Shown here one piece after another: positions 29,025 to 38,900 of a stretch of 64,000 nt of DNA. The notes under the pieces were generated by a model that saw only the letters and a program-made list of their open reading frames with translations, did not search any database and was not told the origin of the DNA. The DNA comes from Methylobacillus arboreus (GTDB lineage: Bacteria > Pseudomonadota > Gammaproteobacteria > Burkholderiales > Methylophilaceae): assembly GCF_020532725.1 (NCBI RefSeq), contig NZ_JAJAVC010000003.1, positions 806,001 to 870,000 on the forward strand. The letters are read 5' to 3'. The translations under genes were made by a program, and so were the position numbers. Position 1 is the stretch's first letter. Each line of letters starts with the position of its first letter.

Positions 29025-29777
29025 TCAGTCGGCAATCAGTTGTTCGCTTGTACGGCCAAAGCGACGCTCACGTTGCTGATAGGATTCAATCGCGCGCTTG
29101 AATTCTGCCTCGTCAAAATCCGGCCACAAGGTATCGGTGAAATAAAGCTCACTATAGGCAAGCTGCCATAGCAGAAAATTACTGATACGCTGCTCGCCAC
29201 CGGTACGGATGAATAGATCAGGCTCTGGTGCGTAATGCATGCTGAGGTAAGCCGAAAGGTCTTCCTCGGTAAAACTGTCAGTGATTGCAGGGTTATCTGC
29301 CAGCAGGCGCTTGACTGCCTGCATAATGTCCCAGCGGCCGCCATAGTTGGCCGCTATCGTCAGCGTCAGGCCATCATTGCCTGCTGTCTGCGTTTCGGCT
29401 TCGGCAATTTTGGCGACAAGTGCAGGCTCGAAACGGGAACAATCCCCAATCATGCGCAAGCGGATATTGTTCTCGGCAAGTTTGCCCACTTCCTGCTGCA
29501 AGGCTTCCATGAACAAGCCCATCAAGAAACTGACCTCATCAGCCGGTCGGCGCCAGTTTTCACTGCTGAATGCAAACAGGGTGAGGTATTTCACGCCACT
29601 GTTGGCGCAAAGGCGCACGACTTCGCGCACAATCTCAACACCGCGCTTATGCCCTGCAACACGGGGCAGAAAGCGCTTTTTGGCCCAGCGGCCATTGCCA
29701 TCCATGATCACGGCAATGTGCTGGGGAATATCACCCGTTACCGGGATAGTTTGGGTGGAGCTGGAAAAAAGTGCCAC
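29025..29777 (-). CDS. uppS: undecaprenyl diphosphate synthase
   Basis: A 250-residue cis-prenyltransferase that makes the C55 carrier for peptidoglycan and [19 protein letters not shown] carries the catalytic Asp, GHKRGVE and [11 protein letters not shown] bind the allylic substrate, and [20 protein letters not shown] binds isopentenyl diphosphate. It starts with GTG at 29777 behind GGAG. Confidence 0.95.
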   Translation of the reverse strand: MALFSSSTQTIPVTGDIPQHIAVIMDGNGRWAKKRFLPRVAGHKRGVEIVREVVRLCANSGVKYLTLFAFSSENWRRPADEVSFLMGLFMEALQQEVGKLAENNIRLRMIGDCSRFEPALVAKIAEAETQTAGNDGLTLTIAANYGGRWDIMQAVKRLLADNPAITDSFTEEDLSAYLSMHYAPEPDLFIRTGGEQRISNFLLWQLAYSELYFTDTLWPDFDEAEFKRAIESYQQRERRFGRTSEQLIAD

Positions 29778-29839
29778 TCAATGCTCCGTGGGATAATAAC
29801 AATTAAAAACCAATGGCTGCCGCACAAGAACTGCTGCGA

Positions 29840-30397
29840 TTAAACAGCCAGCAACTCGGTTTCTTTGGTTTGCAGCAACTTGTCAATTTCTGCCACATAT
29901 TTATCTGTAAGCTTCTGCACCTCATCCTGTGCACGACGCTCATCATCCTCACTGATTTCCTTATCCTTCACCAGCTTTTTCAGTGCGTCATTGGCGTCGC
30001 GGCGCACATTACGTACCGCCACCTTGGCATTTTCACTTTCACTACGCACAACCTTGATCAGGTCACGCCTGCGCTCTTCGGTCAACATTGGCATGGGGAC
30101 ACGGATAACGTCACCATTGGTCGCTGGGTTCAGACCAAGGTCAGAATCGCGAATCGCCTTTTCCACCTTGGATATCATGGTTTTCTCATATGCCTGCACA
30201 TTGAGAGTGCGCGCGTCACCAAGGCTCACGTTGGCAACCTGGTTGATTGCCACCAATGAACCATAATATTCAACCATGACGTGATCAAGCAAACCGGTAT
30301 GTGCACGTCCAGTGCGTACCTTGCTCAAGTCAGTCTTCAATGCCTCAATGGACTTCTGCATTTTTTGATCTGCAGTATTTTTTACGTCTTGTATCAT
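29840..30397 (-). CDS. frr: ribosome recycling factor
   Basis: A 185-residue two-domain factor that, with EF-G, splits post-termination ribosomes. [24 protein letters not shown] at the N-terminus and the C-terminal helices [18 protein letters not shown] are diagnostic. There is a GGAG site 8-9 bases before the ATG. The tsf-pyrH-frr order is conserved in most bacteria. Confidence 0.96.
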   Translation of the reverse strand: MIQDVKNTADQKMQKSIEALKTDLSKVRTGRAHTGLLDHVMVEYYGSLVAINQVANVSLGDARTLNVQAYEKTMISKVEKAIRDSDLGLNPATNGDVIRVPMPMLTEERRRDLIKVVRSESENAKVAVRNVRRDANDALKKLVKDKEISEDDERRAQDEVQKLTDKYVAEIDKLLQTKETELLAV

Positions 30398-30429
30398 GAT
30401 TTCTCCTGCCTAACTACGTGTACTGGGCG

Positions 30430-31146
30430 TTACGGTAGAACGCGGGTTCCCTCGTCTTCACCCATCACTACCCGCTTCAGCGCTCCTTGGCGGAAAATGC
30501 TGAATACGGAGATCGGTAATTTCTGGTCGCGACACAGTGTCAGCGCTGTCGCATCCATGACCTTCAGATTCTTGATAATGGCTTCGTCAAACGTGATGGT
30601 TTTGTAGCGCATGGCTTCAGGATTACGCTTGGGATCATCCGTATAGACACCATCTACCTTGGTGGCCTTGAGCACGATATCTGCATTGATCTCCATGCCA
30701 CGCAAGGCCGCTGCAGTATCAGTGGTAAAGAATGGATTGCCGGTACCTGCGCCAAAAATGACCACACGGCCTTCTTCAAGGTAACGGATTGCCTTGCCGC
30801 GAATATAAGGCTCGGCCACCTGCTCGATATTCAGGGCTGACTGAACGCGGCTTACCAGCCCTATTTGGCGCATGGCGTCCTGCAGGGCCAGTGCATTCAT
30901 TACTGTGGCCAGCATGCCCATGTAATCAGCAGTTGCACGATCCATGCCTTCGGCTGCCGGTGCCACGCCGCGGAAAATATTGCCGCCGCCAATCACCACT
31001 GCCACTTCCACGCCGAGATCAACCACTTCCTTGACCTCTTCCACAATCCGGAAAATGGTCGCTCGGTTGATTCCGTAGCTGTCATCGCCCATCAGGGCTT
31101 CGCCAGAGAGTTTCAATAAAATGCGCTTATAGGCGGGAGTGCTCAT
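30430..31146 (-). CDS. pyrH: UMP kinase
   Basis: A 238-residue amino-acid-kinase-fold UMP kinase, a GTP-activated hexamer in Gram-negatives. [13 protein letters not shown] at the start, [27 protein letters not shown] and [10 protein letters not shown] are signatures. Ribosome site GGAG stands just before the ATG. It is separated from tsf by a 108-base gap containing two inverted repeats. Confidence 0.96.
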   Translation of the reverse strand: MSTPAYKRILLKLSGEALMGDDSYGINRATIFRIVEEVKEVVDLGVEVAVVIGGGNIFRGVAPAAEGMDRATADYMGMLATVMNALALQDAMRQIGLVSRVQSALNIEQVAEPYIRGKAIRYLEEGRVVIFGAGTGNPFFTTDTAAALRGMEINADIVLKATKVDGVYTDDPKRNPEAMRYKTITFDEAIIKNLKVMDATALTLCRDQKLPISVFSIFRQGALKRVVMGEDEGTRVLP

Positions 31147-31174
31147 GGGGCTCCTTATTGTTATGCAAATTGTG

Positions 31175-31248
31175 CGAAACGTGAACCATCCTGAGCGCAG
31201 AGTGATTCACGTTCGTTTTATTTCAGGCTGGTCGCAGGCATCGCGACC
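31175..31248 (-). other. two stem-loops in the tsf-pyrH gap
   Basis: GGTCGC/GCGACC (about 31229-31248), just after tsf, and AACGTGAA/TTCACGTT (31178-31185 with 31206-31213, extended by CG/CG with one bulge) lie before pyrH. Neither is followed by a T-run, so they look like mRNA structures rather than strong terminators. Confidence 0.4.
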
Positions 31249-31254
31249 ATTAGT

Positions 31255-32130
31255 TTACACCTTTGCTGCGGCAGCAACTTCAGCAGCAAAATCGGTCACT
31301 ACCTTTTCAATGCCCTCACCCACCACATAAATGGTGAAAGAAGCGATGCTGGCATTGTTGGCCTTGAGCAGTTGCTCAATGGTTTGCTTGTCGTCCTTGA
31401 CGAAAGGCTGGCTCAGCAAAGTCACTTCCTTGAGGAACTTCTGTACAGTCCCTTCGGCAATTTTTTCCAGCATGGCTTCCGGCTTGCCGGCTTCCTTGGC
31501 CTTCTCAATGGCAACACGGCGCTCGGCATCAAGCAGCTCCGCTGCAATGCCGCTGGCATCCAGGGACTTAGGCTTGGCAGCAGCAATATGCATGGCAATA
31601 TCCTTGCCCAGTGCCTCATCACCACCCACCAGATCCAGCAATACACCAATCTTGCCGCCATGAACATAGCTCACCAGCTTGCCCTTGGCTTCAGCCACGA
31701 CAAAGCGGCGCAGGGTAATATTTTCACCAATTTTGCCGACCAGTTGGGTGCGGACATCTTCAACGCTGCCGCCTTCAATCTTGAGTGCGGACAAAGCAGC
31801 CACATCAGCTGGCTTCTCACTGGCAGCCGCATCGGCCACATGGCCCGTAAAGGCAAGGAAGTCCGCATTCTTGGCGCAGAAGTCAGTTTCAGAGTTGATT
31901 TCAACAATCGCACCCAGCTTGCCGTCTGCCTTGATACTGACAGCTACAACACCTTCAGCAGCTACACGGCCAGCAGCCTTGCTGGCCTTGTTACCAAAAC
32001 GCACGCGCAGAATTTCTTCTGCACGAGCCAGATCACCCTCAGCTTCTGTCAGCGCCTTTTTGCAGTCCATCATGGGCGCATCTGTGCGCTCACGCAATTC
32101 CTTGACCATACTTGCGGTAATTTCAGCCAT
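31255..32130 (-). CDS. tsf: elongation factor Ts
   Basis: A 291-residue nucleotide exchange factor for EF-Tu. [27 protein letters not shown] is the N-terminal UBA-like domain, [12 protein letters not shown] is the core signature, and a long coiled-coil dimerisation region follows. The frame is open to 32163; ATG at 32130 has a perfect AAGGAG seven bases upstream. It follows rpsB through a terminator-like hairpin that should lower its transcript level. Confidence 0.96.
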   Translation of the reverse strand: MAEITASMVKELRERTDAPMMDCKKALTEAEGDLARAEEILRVRFGNKASKAAGRVAAEGVVAVSIKADGKLGAIVEINSETDFCAKNADFLAFTGHVADAAASEKPADVAALSALKIEGGSVEDVRTQLVGKIGENITLRRFVVAEAKGKLVSYVHGGKIGVLLDLVGGDEALGKDIAMHIAAAKPKSLDASGIAAELLDAERRVAIEKAKEAGKPEAMLEKIAEGTVQKFLKEVTLLSQPFVKDDKQTIEQLLKANNASIASFTIYVVGEGIEKVVTDFAAEVAAAAKV

Positions 32131-32196
32131 TGCTTTACTCCTTGAACATTGTTTTTGTGGCATTTAGCCAGGTTTCATCTAACCAAATTCGGATAC

Positions 32197-32223
32197 AAAA
32201 AAAAAGGGGGCCAAAGCCCCCTT
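32197..32223 (-). terminator. rpsB-tsf intergenic terminator/attenuator
   Basis: AAGGGGGC and GCCCCCTT form an 8-bp GC-rich stem with a 4-base loop. On the minus strand nine T residues follow. It is a strong intrinsic terminator inside the operon; partial read-through would set the S2:EF-Ts ratio. Confidence 0.85.
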
Positions 32224-32234
32224 GTAACAGGGTC

Positions 32235-32984
32235 TTACTCTGCCGCAGCTTCTTCAACCTCGACAAATTCTTCTTCAGACACTGCCTTGACTATTTCATT
32301 GATGCTATGGCTACGACCTTCCAGTACAGCGTCGGCAATACCGCGAGCATAGAGGCGAATAGCACGACTGGAGTCATCGTTACCAGGGATAACGTAAGCA
32401 ACGCCATCAGGTGAGTTGTTGGTATCGACCACGCCGATCACGGGAATACCAAGCTTGGCTGCCTCAGTGACCGCACCACTTTCATGACCTACGTCAATAA
32501 TGAAAATGGCATCTGGCAGACCGCCCATTTCCTTGATACCGCCGATGGAGCGCTCAAGCTTTTCAATTTCGCGCTTATAGCCCAGGGCTTCCTTCTTGCC
32601 GAATCTCTCGATGCCGCCGTCTTGCAACAGGGCTTCGTACTCATTCAGGCGCTTGATGGATTGCTTGACAGTCTTGAAGTTGGTCAGCATGCCGCCCAAC
32701 CAACGGTGGTTTACATAGGCGCAATTAGCACGTTGTGCCTCTTCCTTGACGATTTCACGCGCTTGACGCTTGGTGCCAACGAACAGGATACGGCCCTTGT
32801 TTGCTGCCAGCTGACGCACATACTTCAGTGCATCTTCAAACAGCGGCAGGGTTTTTTCCAGGTTGACGATATGAATCTTGTTGCGGTCACCAAAGATGTA
32901 CTGAGCCATCTTGGGGTTCCAGTAGCGGGTCTGGTGGCCGAAGTGGACACCGGCTTCCAGCATTTGACGCATGGTAACGGACAT
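32235..32984 (-). CDS. rpsB: 30S ribosomal protein S2
   Basis: A 249-residue small-subunit protein. [23 protein letters not shown] is the N-terminal signature; [24 protein letters not shown] and [12 protein letters not shown] follow; the C-terminus is acidic. Its ATG has GGAG nine bases upstream. A 220-base divergent region separates it from map and holds a promoter and a leader stem. Confidence 0.97.
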   Translation of the reverse strand: MSVTMRQMLEAGVHFGHQTRYWNPKMAQYIFGDRNKIHIVNLEKTLPLFEDALKYVRQLAANKGRILFVGTKRQAREIVKEEAQRANCAYVNHRWLGGMLTNFKTVKQSIKRLNEYEALLQDGGIERFGKKEALGYKREIEKLERSIGGIKEMGGLPDAIFIIDVGHESGAVTEAAKLGIPVIGVVDTNNSPDGVAYVIPGNDDSSRAIRLYARGIADAVLEGRSHSINEIVKAVSEEEFVEVEEAAAE

Positions 32985-33013
32985 AATAATTCTCCAGTAA
33001 GGGTTATTGCTTC

Positions 33014-33065
33014 CATACGCCCAACAACATCCACATTAAAGCGGACACCCTGTACGGGGCGTATG
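33014..33065 (-). ncRNA. candidate rpsB leader structure (S2 autoregulatory element)
   Basis: On the minus strand CATACGCCC (33057-33065) pairs perfectly with GGGCGTATG (33014-33022), enclosing 34 bases with GGTGTCCGC in it. The closing stem ends 29 bases before the rpsB ATG. S2 represses its own rpsB-tsf mRNA through such a leader in E. coli; that this is the same element is inference. Confidence 0.5.
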
Positions 33066-33144
33066 TGCAGATTTACAGCCAGCCAAACAGACCAGCTGCA
33101 GGATTTACGTTTGAGCGAGCATACTCCTGCCAAACGGGTGCGGT

Positions 33145-33174
33145 ATGCTACCATAAGCAGTTGTACGAACTCAA
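33145..33174 (-). promoter_or_regulatory. rpsB promoter
   Basis: On the minus strand TTGAGT (33169-33174) and TAGCAT (33145-33150) are 18 bases apart, with an extended TGG before the -10. This gives a leader of roughly 150 bases before rpsB. Confidence 0.5.
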
Positions 33175-33204
33175 GGAAAACCTGGGCGCAAGCCTTGCAA
33201 TACA

Positions 33205-34008
33205 ATGGCAATCAACATCAAGACTGAAAAAGATATCGAAAAAATGCGCGTGGCCTGCAAATTGGCTGCCGAGGTGCTGGATTTTATCACGCCTCACATC
33301 AAGCCGGGCGTCACCACAGGCAAGCTGGATGCGCTTTGCCACGACTACATGGTCAATGTGCAAAAGACCATCCCCGCCCCGCTCAATTATGCACCGCATG
33401 GACACACGCCCTATCCCAAATCGATCTGCACCTCGGTCAACCACCAAATATGCCACGGCATCCCGGGTGACAAGGTGCTCAAGAACGGCGACACGCTCAA
33501 TATTGATGTGACGGTCATCAAGGATGGCTATTACGGCGACACCAGTCGCATGTTCCATGTCGGCGATATTTCAATCCAGGCCAGACGCTTGTCCGACATT
33601 ACCTACGATTGCATGTGGATAGGCATCAACCAGGTTAAGCCAGGCGCAACACTGGGCGACATTGGCCATGCAATCCAGACCTACGCCGAAAAGCATGGCT
33701 TCAGCGTGGTGCGCGAGTTTTGCGGCCATGGCATCGGCAAGAACTTCCATGAGGACCCGCAAGTGCTGCATTACGGACAACCTGGCAAGGGAGCCGTATT
33801 GAAGCCCGGCATGATCTTCACCATAGAGCCCATGATCAATGCGGGCAAACGCGATATCAAACAACTGGGCGATGGCTGGACCATCGTCACCAAGGATCAC
33901 AGCCTTTCCGCGCAGTGGGAGCACACCATATTGGTCACGGAGAACGGCTACGAAGTACTGACTGTTTCTGCAGGCACCCCACCCGCGCCAACTTTTATCA
34001 AAAACTAG
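33205..34008 (+). CDS. map: methionine aminopeptidase, type I
   Basis: A 267-residue enzyme that removes the initiator Met from nascent proteins. It has the pita-bread fold with metal ligands in NIDVTVIKDGYYGDTSRMF (two Asp), FCGHGIGKNFHEDP (His), FTIEPMI (Glu) and SAQWEHTILV (Glu). It is divergent from rpsB and one base from glnD (TAGCATG), so map-glnD form an operon. The length and lack of an N-terminal zinc finger fit type Ia. Confidence 0.96.
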   Translation: MAINIKTEKDIEKMRVACKLAAEVLDFITPHIKPGVTTGKLDALCHDYMVNVQKTIPAPLNYAPHGHTPYPKSICTSVNHQICHGIPGDKVLKNGDTLNIDVTVIKDGYYGDTSRMFHVGDISIQARRLSDITYDCMWIGINQVKPGATLGDIGHAIQTYAEKHGFSVVREFCGHGIGKNFHEDPQVLHYGQPGKGAVLKPGMIFTIEPMINAGKRDIKQLGDGWTIVTKDHSLSAQWEHTILVTENGYEVLTVSAGTPPAPTFIKN

Positions 34009-34009
34009 C

Positions 34010-36583
34010 ATGCAGCAGCCAACCCCTCGCGGACACGAACCCCTTGCACGCCAGTGGCGCCAGGAACTACAAGCCCAGCAGGAAACATTAAGACAGGCAT
34101 TTGAGCAAAAGCCCAATGTCAGCCGTTTGCTGCAATCCCAGTCAACGGTGACTGACCATATCCTGCGGGCCTTGTGGCAAGAGTTTGAACTGAATACCCA
34201 AGCCTGCCTGATTGCCGTCGGGGGCTATGGCCGCGGCGAGCTGTTTCCTTACTCCGATGTCGATATCCTCATTCTGCTGGCTGACAATGTCACAGCAACG
34301 ACTAACCGCAAGATTGAGGAACTGATCGGGGTGCTCTGGGACACTGGCCTTGCCATCGGGCATAGCGTACGCACCCTCACCGAATGTATTGACGAGGCGC
34401 AGCGCGATGTGACCGTGCAGACCAACCTGCTTGAAGCCCGTTATCTTGACGGTAGCACACTACTCTACAGCGCCTTTGCACAAAACATGGCATCCGCCAT
34501 GGATGTTGCGGCATTCTTTGAAGCCAAGGTGGAAGAACAACACCAGCGCCATGCCCGCTTCAACGATACAGCCTACAACCTTGAGCCCAACATCAAGGAG
34601 AGTCCTGGCGGACTGCGCGACCTGCAAACGATCATCTGGATTGCCCGCGCACTCAATCTTGGCAGCAATTGGCGTGAGCTGGTAAAGAATCGCGTCATGT
34701 CCAAGCAAGCGGCCCAGCAAGTGCGCCGTCACGAGCGCAACCTGCAGATGCTGCGTACACGCCTTCACTTCCTGGCCCACCGCCGTGAAGACCGGCTGCT
34801 TTTCGACTTTCAGAACGAGCTCGCATCACAGCTCGGACTAGTCACCACCAAACGCAAACGCGCCAGCGAGCAGCTGATGCACAGCTTTTACCAAAGTGCC
34901 AAGTTCGTCGGCCTGATCAACGAAATCGTGCTGCAAGTGCTACGCGAGCGTATCTATCCGCAACAACACACGGTGGTAAGCCTCAACAACCGCTTTGAGG
35001 CAGTCAATGGCTTACTGGAGACCAAGAGTCCGACACTGCTTTACGACGACCCCTCAGCCATCCTGGAAAGCTTTCTGACACTGCAACAACATCCAGAACT
35101 CAAGGGCATGGGTGCCGAACTCCTGCGCGCGCTGCATCGAACCAAGAGCGAGATCACGCCACAATTCCGCAACAATCCAAAGAACAAGATGCTGTTCATG
35201 CAAATACTGCAGCAGACTCGCGGCATCACGCGCACCTTGAAACGCATGAACCGCTACGGTGTCCTGGGTCGTTATATGCCAGCTTTTGGACGCGTATCAG
35301 GCCAAATGCAGCATGACTTGTTCCATGTCTATACCGTCGATGAGCATATTCTCAATGTGCTCGCCAACCTGCGGCGTTTTGCCCATCCAGAGCTGACCCA
35401 TGAATTCCCGCTTTGCAGTCGCTTATTCAAGGAGTTTGCCAAACCACAACTCTTGTATCTCGGCGCCTTGTTTCATGATATTGCCAAAGGACGCGGCGGA
35501 GACCATTCCACCCTAGGGGCCGTCGATGCCCGACGTTTCTGCAAGCAACATGATCTGCCACGAGAAGATGGCGAGCTGGTCGCCTGGCTGGTTGAGGCCC
35601 ATCTGGTCATGTCCAGCACAGCGCAGAAATCCGACCTTTCCGATCCTGCAGTCGTCGAGAAATTTGCGCGTTATGTAGGCAGCGAACAGCGCCTGGTTGC
35701 GCTCTACCTCCTGACCGTAGCAGATATCCGTGGCACCAGCCCCAAGGTGTGGAACGCATGGAAAGCCACCCTGCTGGAAAACCTGTTCCGCGCCACGCAG
35801 CGCATATTGCGCGGCAGCAACCTGGATGAAGAACTCAATGCCCGCCAGCAGCAGGCCAAGGAAATCCTGAGCTACTACGGCGTCATTGAGCAAGCCTATC
35901 AACCCTTGTGGCAGCAACTGGGGCCAGCCTACTTCCTGCGCCACGAAGCGCAGCTTATCGCCTGGAATACCCGCCTGCTACTCACCCACATCAACACGCA
36001 AGCACCCATCGTGCGCGCAAGGCTGAGCCCGGCAGGCGATGGCATTCAAACCATGATCTACATGCCCGACCACGCCGATATCTTTGTCCGCATCTGCAGC
36101 TTTTTCGGCCGCCTGGGATACAGCATTGTCGAAGCCAAGGTATACACCACTCAACACGGCTATGCACTTGATAATTTTCTAGTGCTTGATCAATCAGATA
36201 AAAAGATAAGCTATCGTGATTTATTAAGTTTTATTGAATATGAATTAACGCAAAAACTGACAAGCCAGGCTCCACCGGACGCCCCAGTGCAAGGCCGCAT
36301 CAGCCGTCAAGTAAAGCACATGCCAATCAAGCCGGAACTCCTGCTTGAACAAGAAACCGCAAGCAATAACACCATATTGGATATTGCCACTAACGACAGG
36401 CCCGGCCTGCTTTCTCGGATCGCCCATGTATTACAACAACATCACATCCGTCTGCATACTGCAAAAATCAATACATTGGGCAACCGTGCGGAGGACACCT
36501 TCCTAATTTCCGATCAATCCGGGCAACGGTTAAGCCTGGAAACCCTGACACAATTGGATACAGCACTGCGTAAACAGCTTTAA
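34010..36583 (+). CDS. glnD: [protein-PII] uridylyltransferase/uridylyl-removing enzyme
   Basis: An 857-residue sensor of glutamine that adds UMP to PII proteins when nitrogen is short and removes it when glutamine is high. The nucleotidyltransferase motif GGYGRGELFPYSDVD is at residues 71-85. GLRDL with NIKESPG follows, the HD hydrolase GALFHDIAKGRGGDHS lies near residue 490, and two ACT domains end the protein (around FVRICSFFGRLGYSIVEAKV and DIATNDRPGLLSRIAHVL). It is full length. Codons 720-760 are noticeably more AT-rich than the rest. Confidence 0.95.
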   Translation: MQQPTPRGHEPLARQWRQELQAQQETLRQAFEQKPNVSRLLQSQSTVTDHILRALWQEFELNTQACLIAVGGYGRGELFPYSDVDILILLADNVTATTNRKIEELIGVLWDTGLAIGHSVRTLTECIDEAQRDVTVQTNLLEARYLDGSTLLYSAFAQNMASAMDVAAFFEAKVEEQHQRHARFNDTAYNLEPNIKESPGGLRDLQTIIWIARALNLGSNWRELVKNRVMSKQAAQQVRRHERNLQMLRTRLHFLAHRREDRLLFDFQNELASQLGLVTTKRKRASEQLMHSFYQSAKFVGLINEIVLQVLRERIYPQQHTVVSLNNRFEAVNGLLETKSPTLLYDDPSAILESFLTLQQHPELKGMGAELLRALHRTKSEITPQFRNNPKNKMLFMQILQQTRGITRTLKRMNRYGVLGRYMPAFGRVSGQMQHDLFHVYTVDEHILNVLANLRRFAHPELTHEFPLCSRLFKEFAKPQLLYLGALFHDIAKGRGGDHSTLGAVDARRFCKQHDLPREDGELVAWLVEAHLVMSSTAQKSDLSDPAVVEKFARYVGSEQRLVALYLLTVADIRGTSPKVWNAWKATLLENLFRATQRILRGSNLDEELNARQQQAKEILSYYGVIEQAYQPLWQQLGPAYFLRHEAQLIAWNTRLLLTHINTQAPIVRARLSPAGDGIQTMIYMPDHADIFVRICSFFGRLGYSIVEAKVYTTQHGYALDNFLVLDQSDKKISYRDLLSFIEYELTQKLTSQAPPDAPVQGRISRQVKHMPIKPELLLEQETASNNTILDIATNDRPGLLSRIAHVLQQHHIRLHTAKINTLGNRAEDTFLISDQSGQRLSLETLTQLDTALRKQL

Positions 36584-36604
36584 TTCCATAACTCATACCC
36601 AATA

Positions 36605-36635
36605 AAAAAGCCCCATCTATGTGATGGGGCTTTTT
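36605..36635. terminator. bidirectional terminator between glnD and the cupin gene
   Basis: AAAAAGCCCCATC and GATGGGGCTTTTT form a 13-bp stem with a 5-base loop and T-runs on both strands. It serves both converging genes. Confidence 0.9.
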
Positions 36636-36653
36636 ACTTCACGATCTTAGCAA

Positions 36654-36929
36654 TTAACCGTGTTTGTAGTGCTTGCGCAGCGGCTTAACCACTTCCCAGC
36701 TGCTTTCCAGACCAACTGGGAACACAACCAGGTCGCCAGGAACTATACGCACAGGCTCGCCACCCTTAGGGGTTACCAGGATTTCACCTTCCAGAACGTA
36801 TGCAGTTTCCTTGATACCGAAATCCAATGGGAACTTGGAAACTTCCTTTTCCCAGATAGACCAGTTTGCAACACCCAATTGCTTCAGCTTCTCTTCACTT
36901 GGGTTGTGTTCAATAATAATTTGGCTCAT
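36654..36929 (-). CDS. small cupin-fold protein (EutQ-like/DUF861)
   Basis: A 91-residue single-domain cupin. The beta-barrel motif ETAYVLEGEILVTPKGGEPVRIVPGDLVVFPVG covers cupin motifs 1 and 2. The usual HxH metal ligands of motif 1 are absent; the only histidines are near the ends (H8, and HYKH at 87-90). This points to a non-enzymatic or ligand-binding role, or a noncanonical site. It stands alone, flanked by a terminator and a 207-base AT-rich gap with no recognisable element. Confidence 0.75.
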   Translation of the reverse strand: MSQIIIEHNPSEEKLKQLGVANWSIWEKEVSKFPLDFGIKETAYVLEGEILVTPKGGEPVRIVPGDLVVFPVGLESSWEVVKPLRKHYKHG

Positions 36930-37136
36930 TTACAGTCCTTGATTAATCCGATTCATTAAAAGCTAATAGCCGGAGCTCCGGCATGAGCAAGATTCTAGCA
37001 TGCTACCCGCCATCAGCATAACTCGCTAATGTGAGATGTTGTTGTATCCGAACAAACATATTAAATCAGCTATACCTATTAATAAATTAATATTTCACTT
37101 TAAAAAATATACTTAACCAACTATTTATAAATAATT

Positions 37137-38900
37137 TTAAACTTCCCCAGTTTGCAATCTCCAAAGCTCTGCATAGACCCCTCCTGTGCTCAACAGCGTT
37201 TCATGACTGCCAGATTCCACTATCCGCCCATGATCCAGCACATAAATACAATCTGCATGACGTACTGTAGATAATCGGTGCGCAATAATAATGCTGGTGC
37301 GCCCGACCACGAGTTTATTCAGTGATCGCTGGATTGCAGCCTCTGTTTCGTTATCCACTGCAGAAGTTGCTTCATCCAGAATCAAGATGGGTGGATTCTT
37401 GAGAATGGCGCGTGCTAGTGCCAGGCGCTGGCGTTGTCCACCGGAAAGCTTCATGCCCCGTTCCCCCACTTCAGTGGCATAACCATCTGGCAAACGCTCG
37501 ATGAACTCATGTGCTTCAGCGGCTTTTGCTGCAGCAACAATTGCGTCCATGCTGGCGTCGGGTTGTCCATAGGCAATATTCTCGGCAATGCTCGCATCGG
37601 TCAGGAAAGTATCTTGTGCTACATATCCGATCGCACGCCTTAATTGCTGCAAATCCAGGGAAGCAATATCGTTGCCATCTAGCAATATCTTGCCTTGCTG
37701 GGGATCATAAAACCGCAGTAGCAACTTGGTGATGGTGCTTTTGCCCCCTCCAGTAGCGCCAACTAGCGCAATTGTCTTCCCGGCTGGTATATGCAGCTTG
37801 AACTGATCCAATGCGGCTTGATTGTCCTGGGCATCATAAGCAAAGCGTATCCCGGAAAATTTGATATCGCCTTTCACTAATGAAATTGGCAATGCCTTTC
37901 CCCCATACTGGATCGCTAATGGCGTATCCAGGAGATTCATGACACGCTGAATGGAAGCCATGGAGCGCTGGTAGAGATCTGTCAACTCAGCCAAGCCAGT
38001 CAAGGGCCATAACAAACGCTGGGTAAGATATACCAAGGCAGAATAGCTCCCTACACCGAGCTCGCCATTCAGCGCCATAAAACCACCATAGAGCAAGGTC
38101 ACCGTAAATCCAGCCAGGATGGCAATCCGGATCACAGGCGTAATGGCTGCCGATAGCATGATCGCTTCTGCATTTTTCTCGCGATAGACATTTGAAGCAG
38201 CGCGAATATGCCGCGCCTCAATCTCCTCCGAGGCATAAGCCTTTACCGTGGCAATGCCTTGCAGATTATTGTTCAGTCTAGCTGCAAGGGCGCCCGCTGC
38301 TGCCCTCACCGAGGTATAACGTGTCGCCAGTTTCGACTGGAACCAGAATGCGCCATACAGGATAAAGGGAACGGGAATCAAGGCAAGGAACGCCAGCTCC
38401 TTAGTAAGAATGAAAAATACCCCACCCACCAAGAACGAACCAAAAAAGACCTGGATCAAGCTATTGAAGCCTCCGTTAAAGAAGCGCTCCATCTGGTTGA
38501 TATCCTCATTGAGAATAGCTAACAGGTTGCCGCTACGATTACGCTCAAAGTAGGCAAGCTCAAGCTGCTGCACATGCTTGTATGCCTCCATTCTCAGGTC
38601 GTGTTGCAGGTTCTGAGCAAGATTGCGCCAGCGCACATCATAAAGATACTGAAACAAAGACTCGCCGACCCAAATCACTACCGTGAGGATTGCAAGCAAG
38701 GCAAGCTGGTCACGCGGCTCTACGACACCAACACCCGCCAGGAAAGAGGTCTTTTGGTTGACAACAACATCGACCGCCATGCCAATCAAAATTTCGGGTA
38801 AAACATCAAAAATCTTGTTAAGCAAGGAATACAGGGAAGCAATCCATGCATCGCGTCGATATTGGCGAGCATAGATGAATAATCGTTTCAGGGGATGCAT
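37137..38900 (-). CDS. ABC exporter, fused permease-ATPase (MsbA-like)
   Basis: A 587-residue half-transporter that should work as a homodimer in the inner membrane. Residues 1-310 hold about six membrane helices (type I exporter fold). The ATPase follows: Walker A GATGGGKST near 385, Q-loop AQDTF, signature LSGGQRQRLALARAIL, Walker B ILILDEAT and H-loop IIAHRLSTV. It resembles lipid A/multidrug exporters, but substrate cannot be read from sequence. It stands alone and is divergent from the peroxiredoxin. Confidence 0.88.
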   Translation of the reverse strand: MHPLKRLFIYARQYRRDAWIASLYSLLNKIFDVLPEILIGMAVDVVVNQKTSFLAGVGVVEPRDQLALLAILTVVIWVGESLFQYLYDVRWRNLAQNLQHDLRMEAYKHVQQLELAYFERNRSGNLLAILNEDINQMERFFNGGFNSLIQVFFGSFLVGGVFFILTKELAFLALIPVPFILYGAFWFQSKLATRYTSVRAAAGALAARLNNNLQGIATVKAYASEEIEARHIRAASNVYREKNAEAIMLSAAITPVIRIAILAGFTVTLLYGGFMALNGELGVGSYSALVYLTQRLLWPLTGLAELTDLYQRSMASIQRVMNLLDTPLAIQYGGKALPISLVKGDIKFSGIRFAYDAQDNQAALDQFKLHIPAGKTIALVGATGGGKSTITKLLLRFYDPQQGKILLDGNDIASLDLQQLRRAIGYVAQDTFLTDASIAENIAYGQPDASMDAIVAAAKAAEAHEFIERLPDGYATEVGERGMKLSGGQRQRLALARAILKNPPILILDEATSAVDNETEAAIQRSLNKLVVGRTSIIIAHRLSTVRHADCIYVLDHGRIVESGSHETLLSTGGVYAELWRLQTGEV

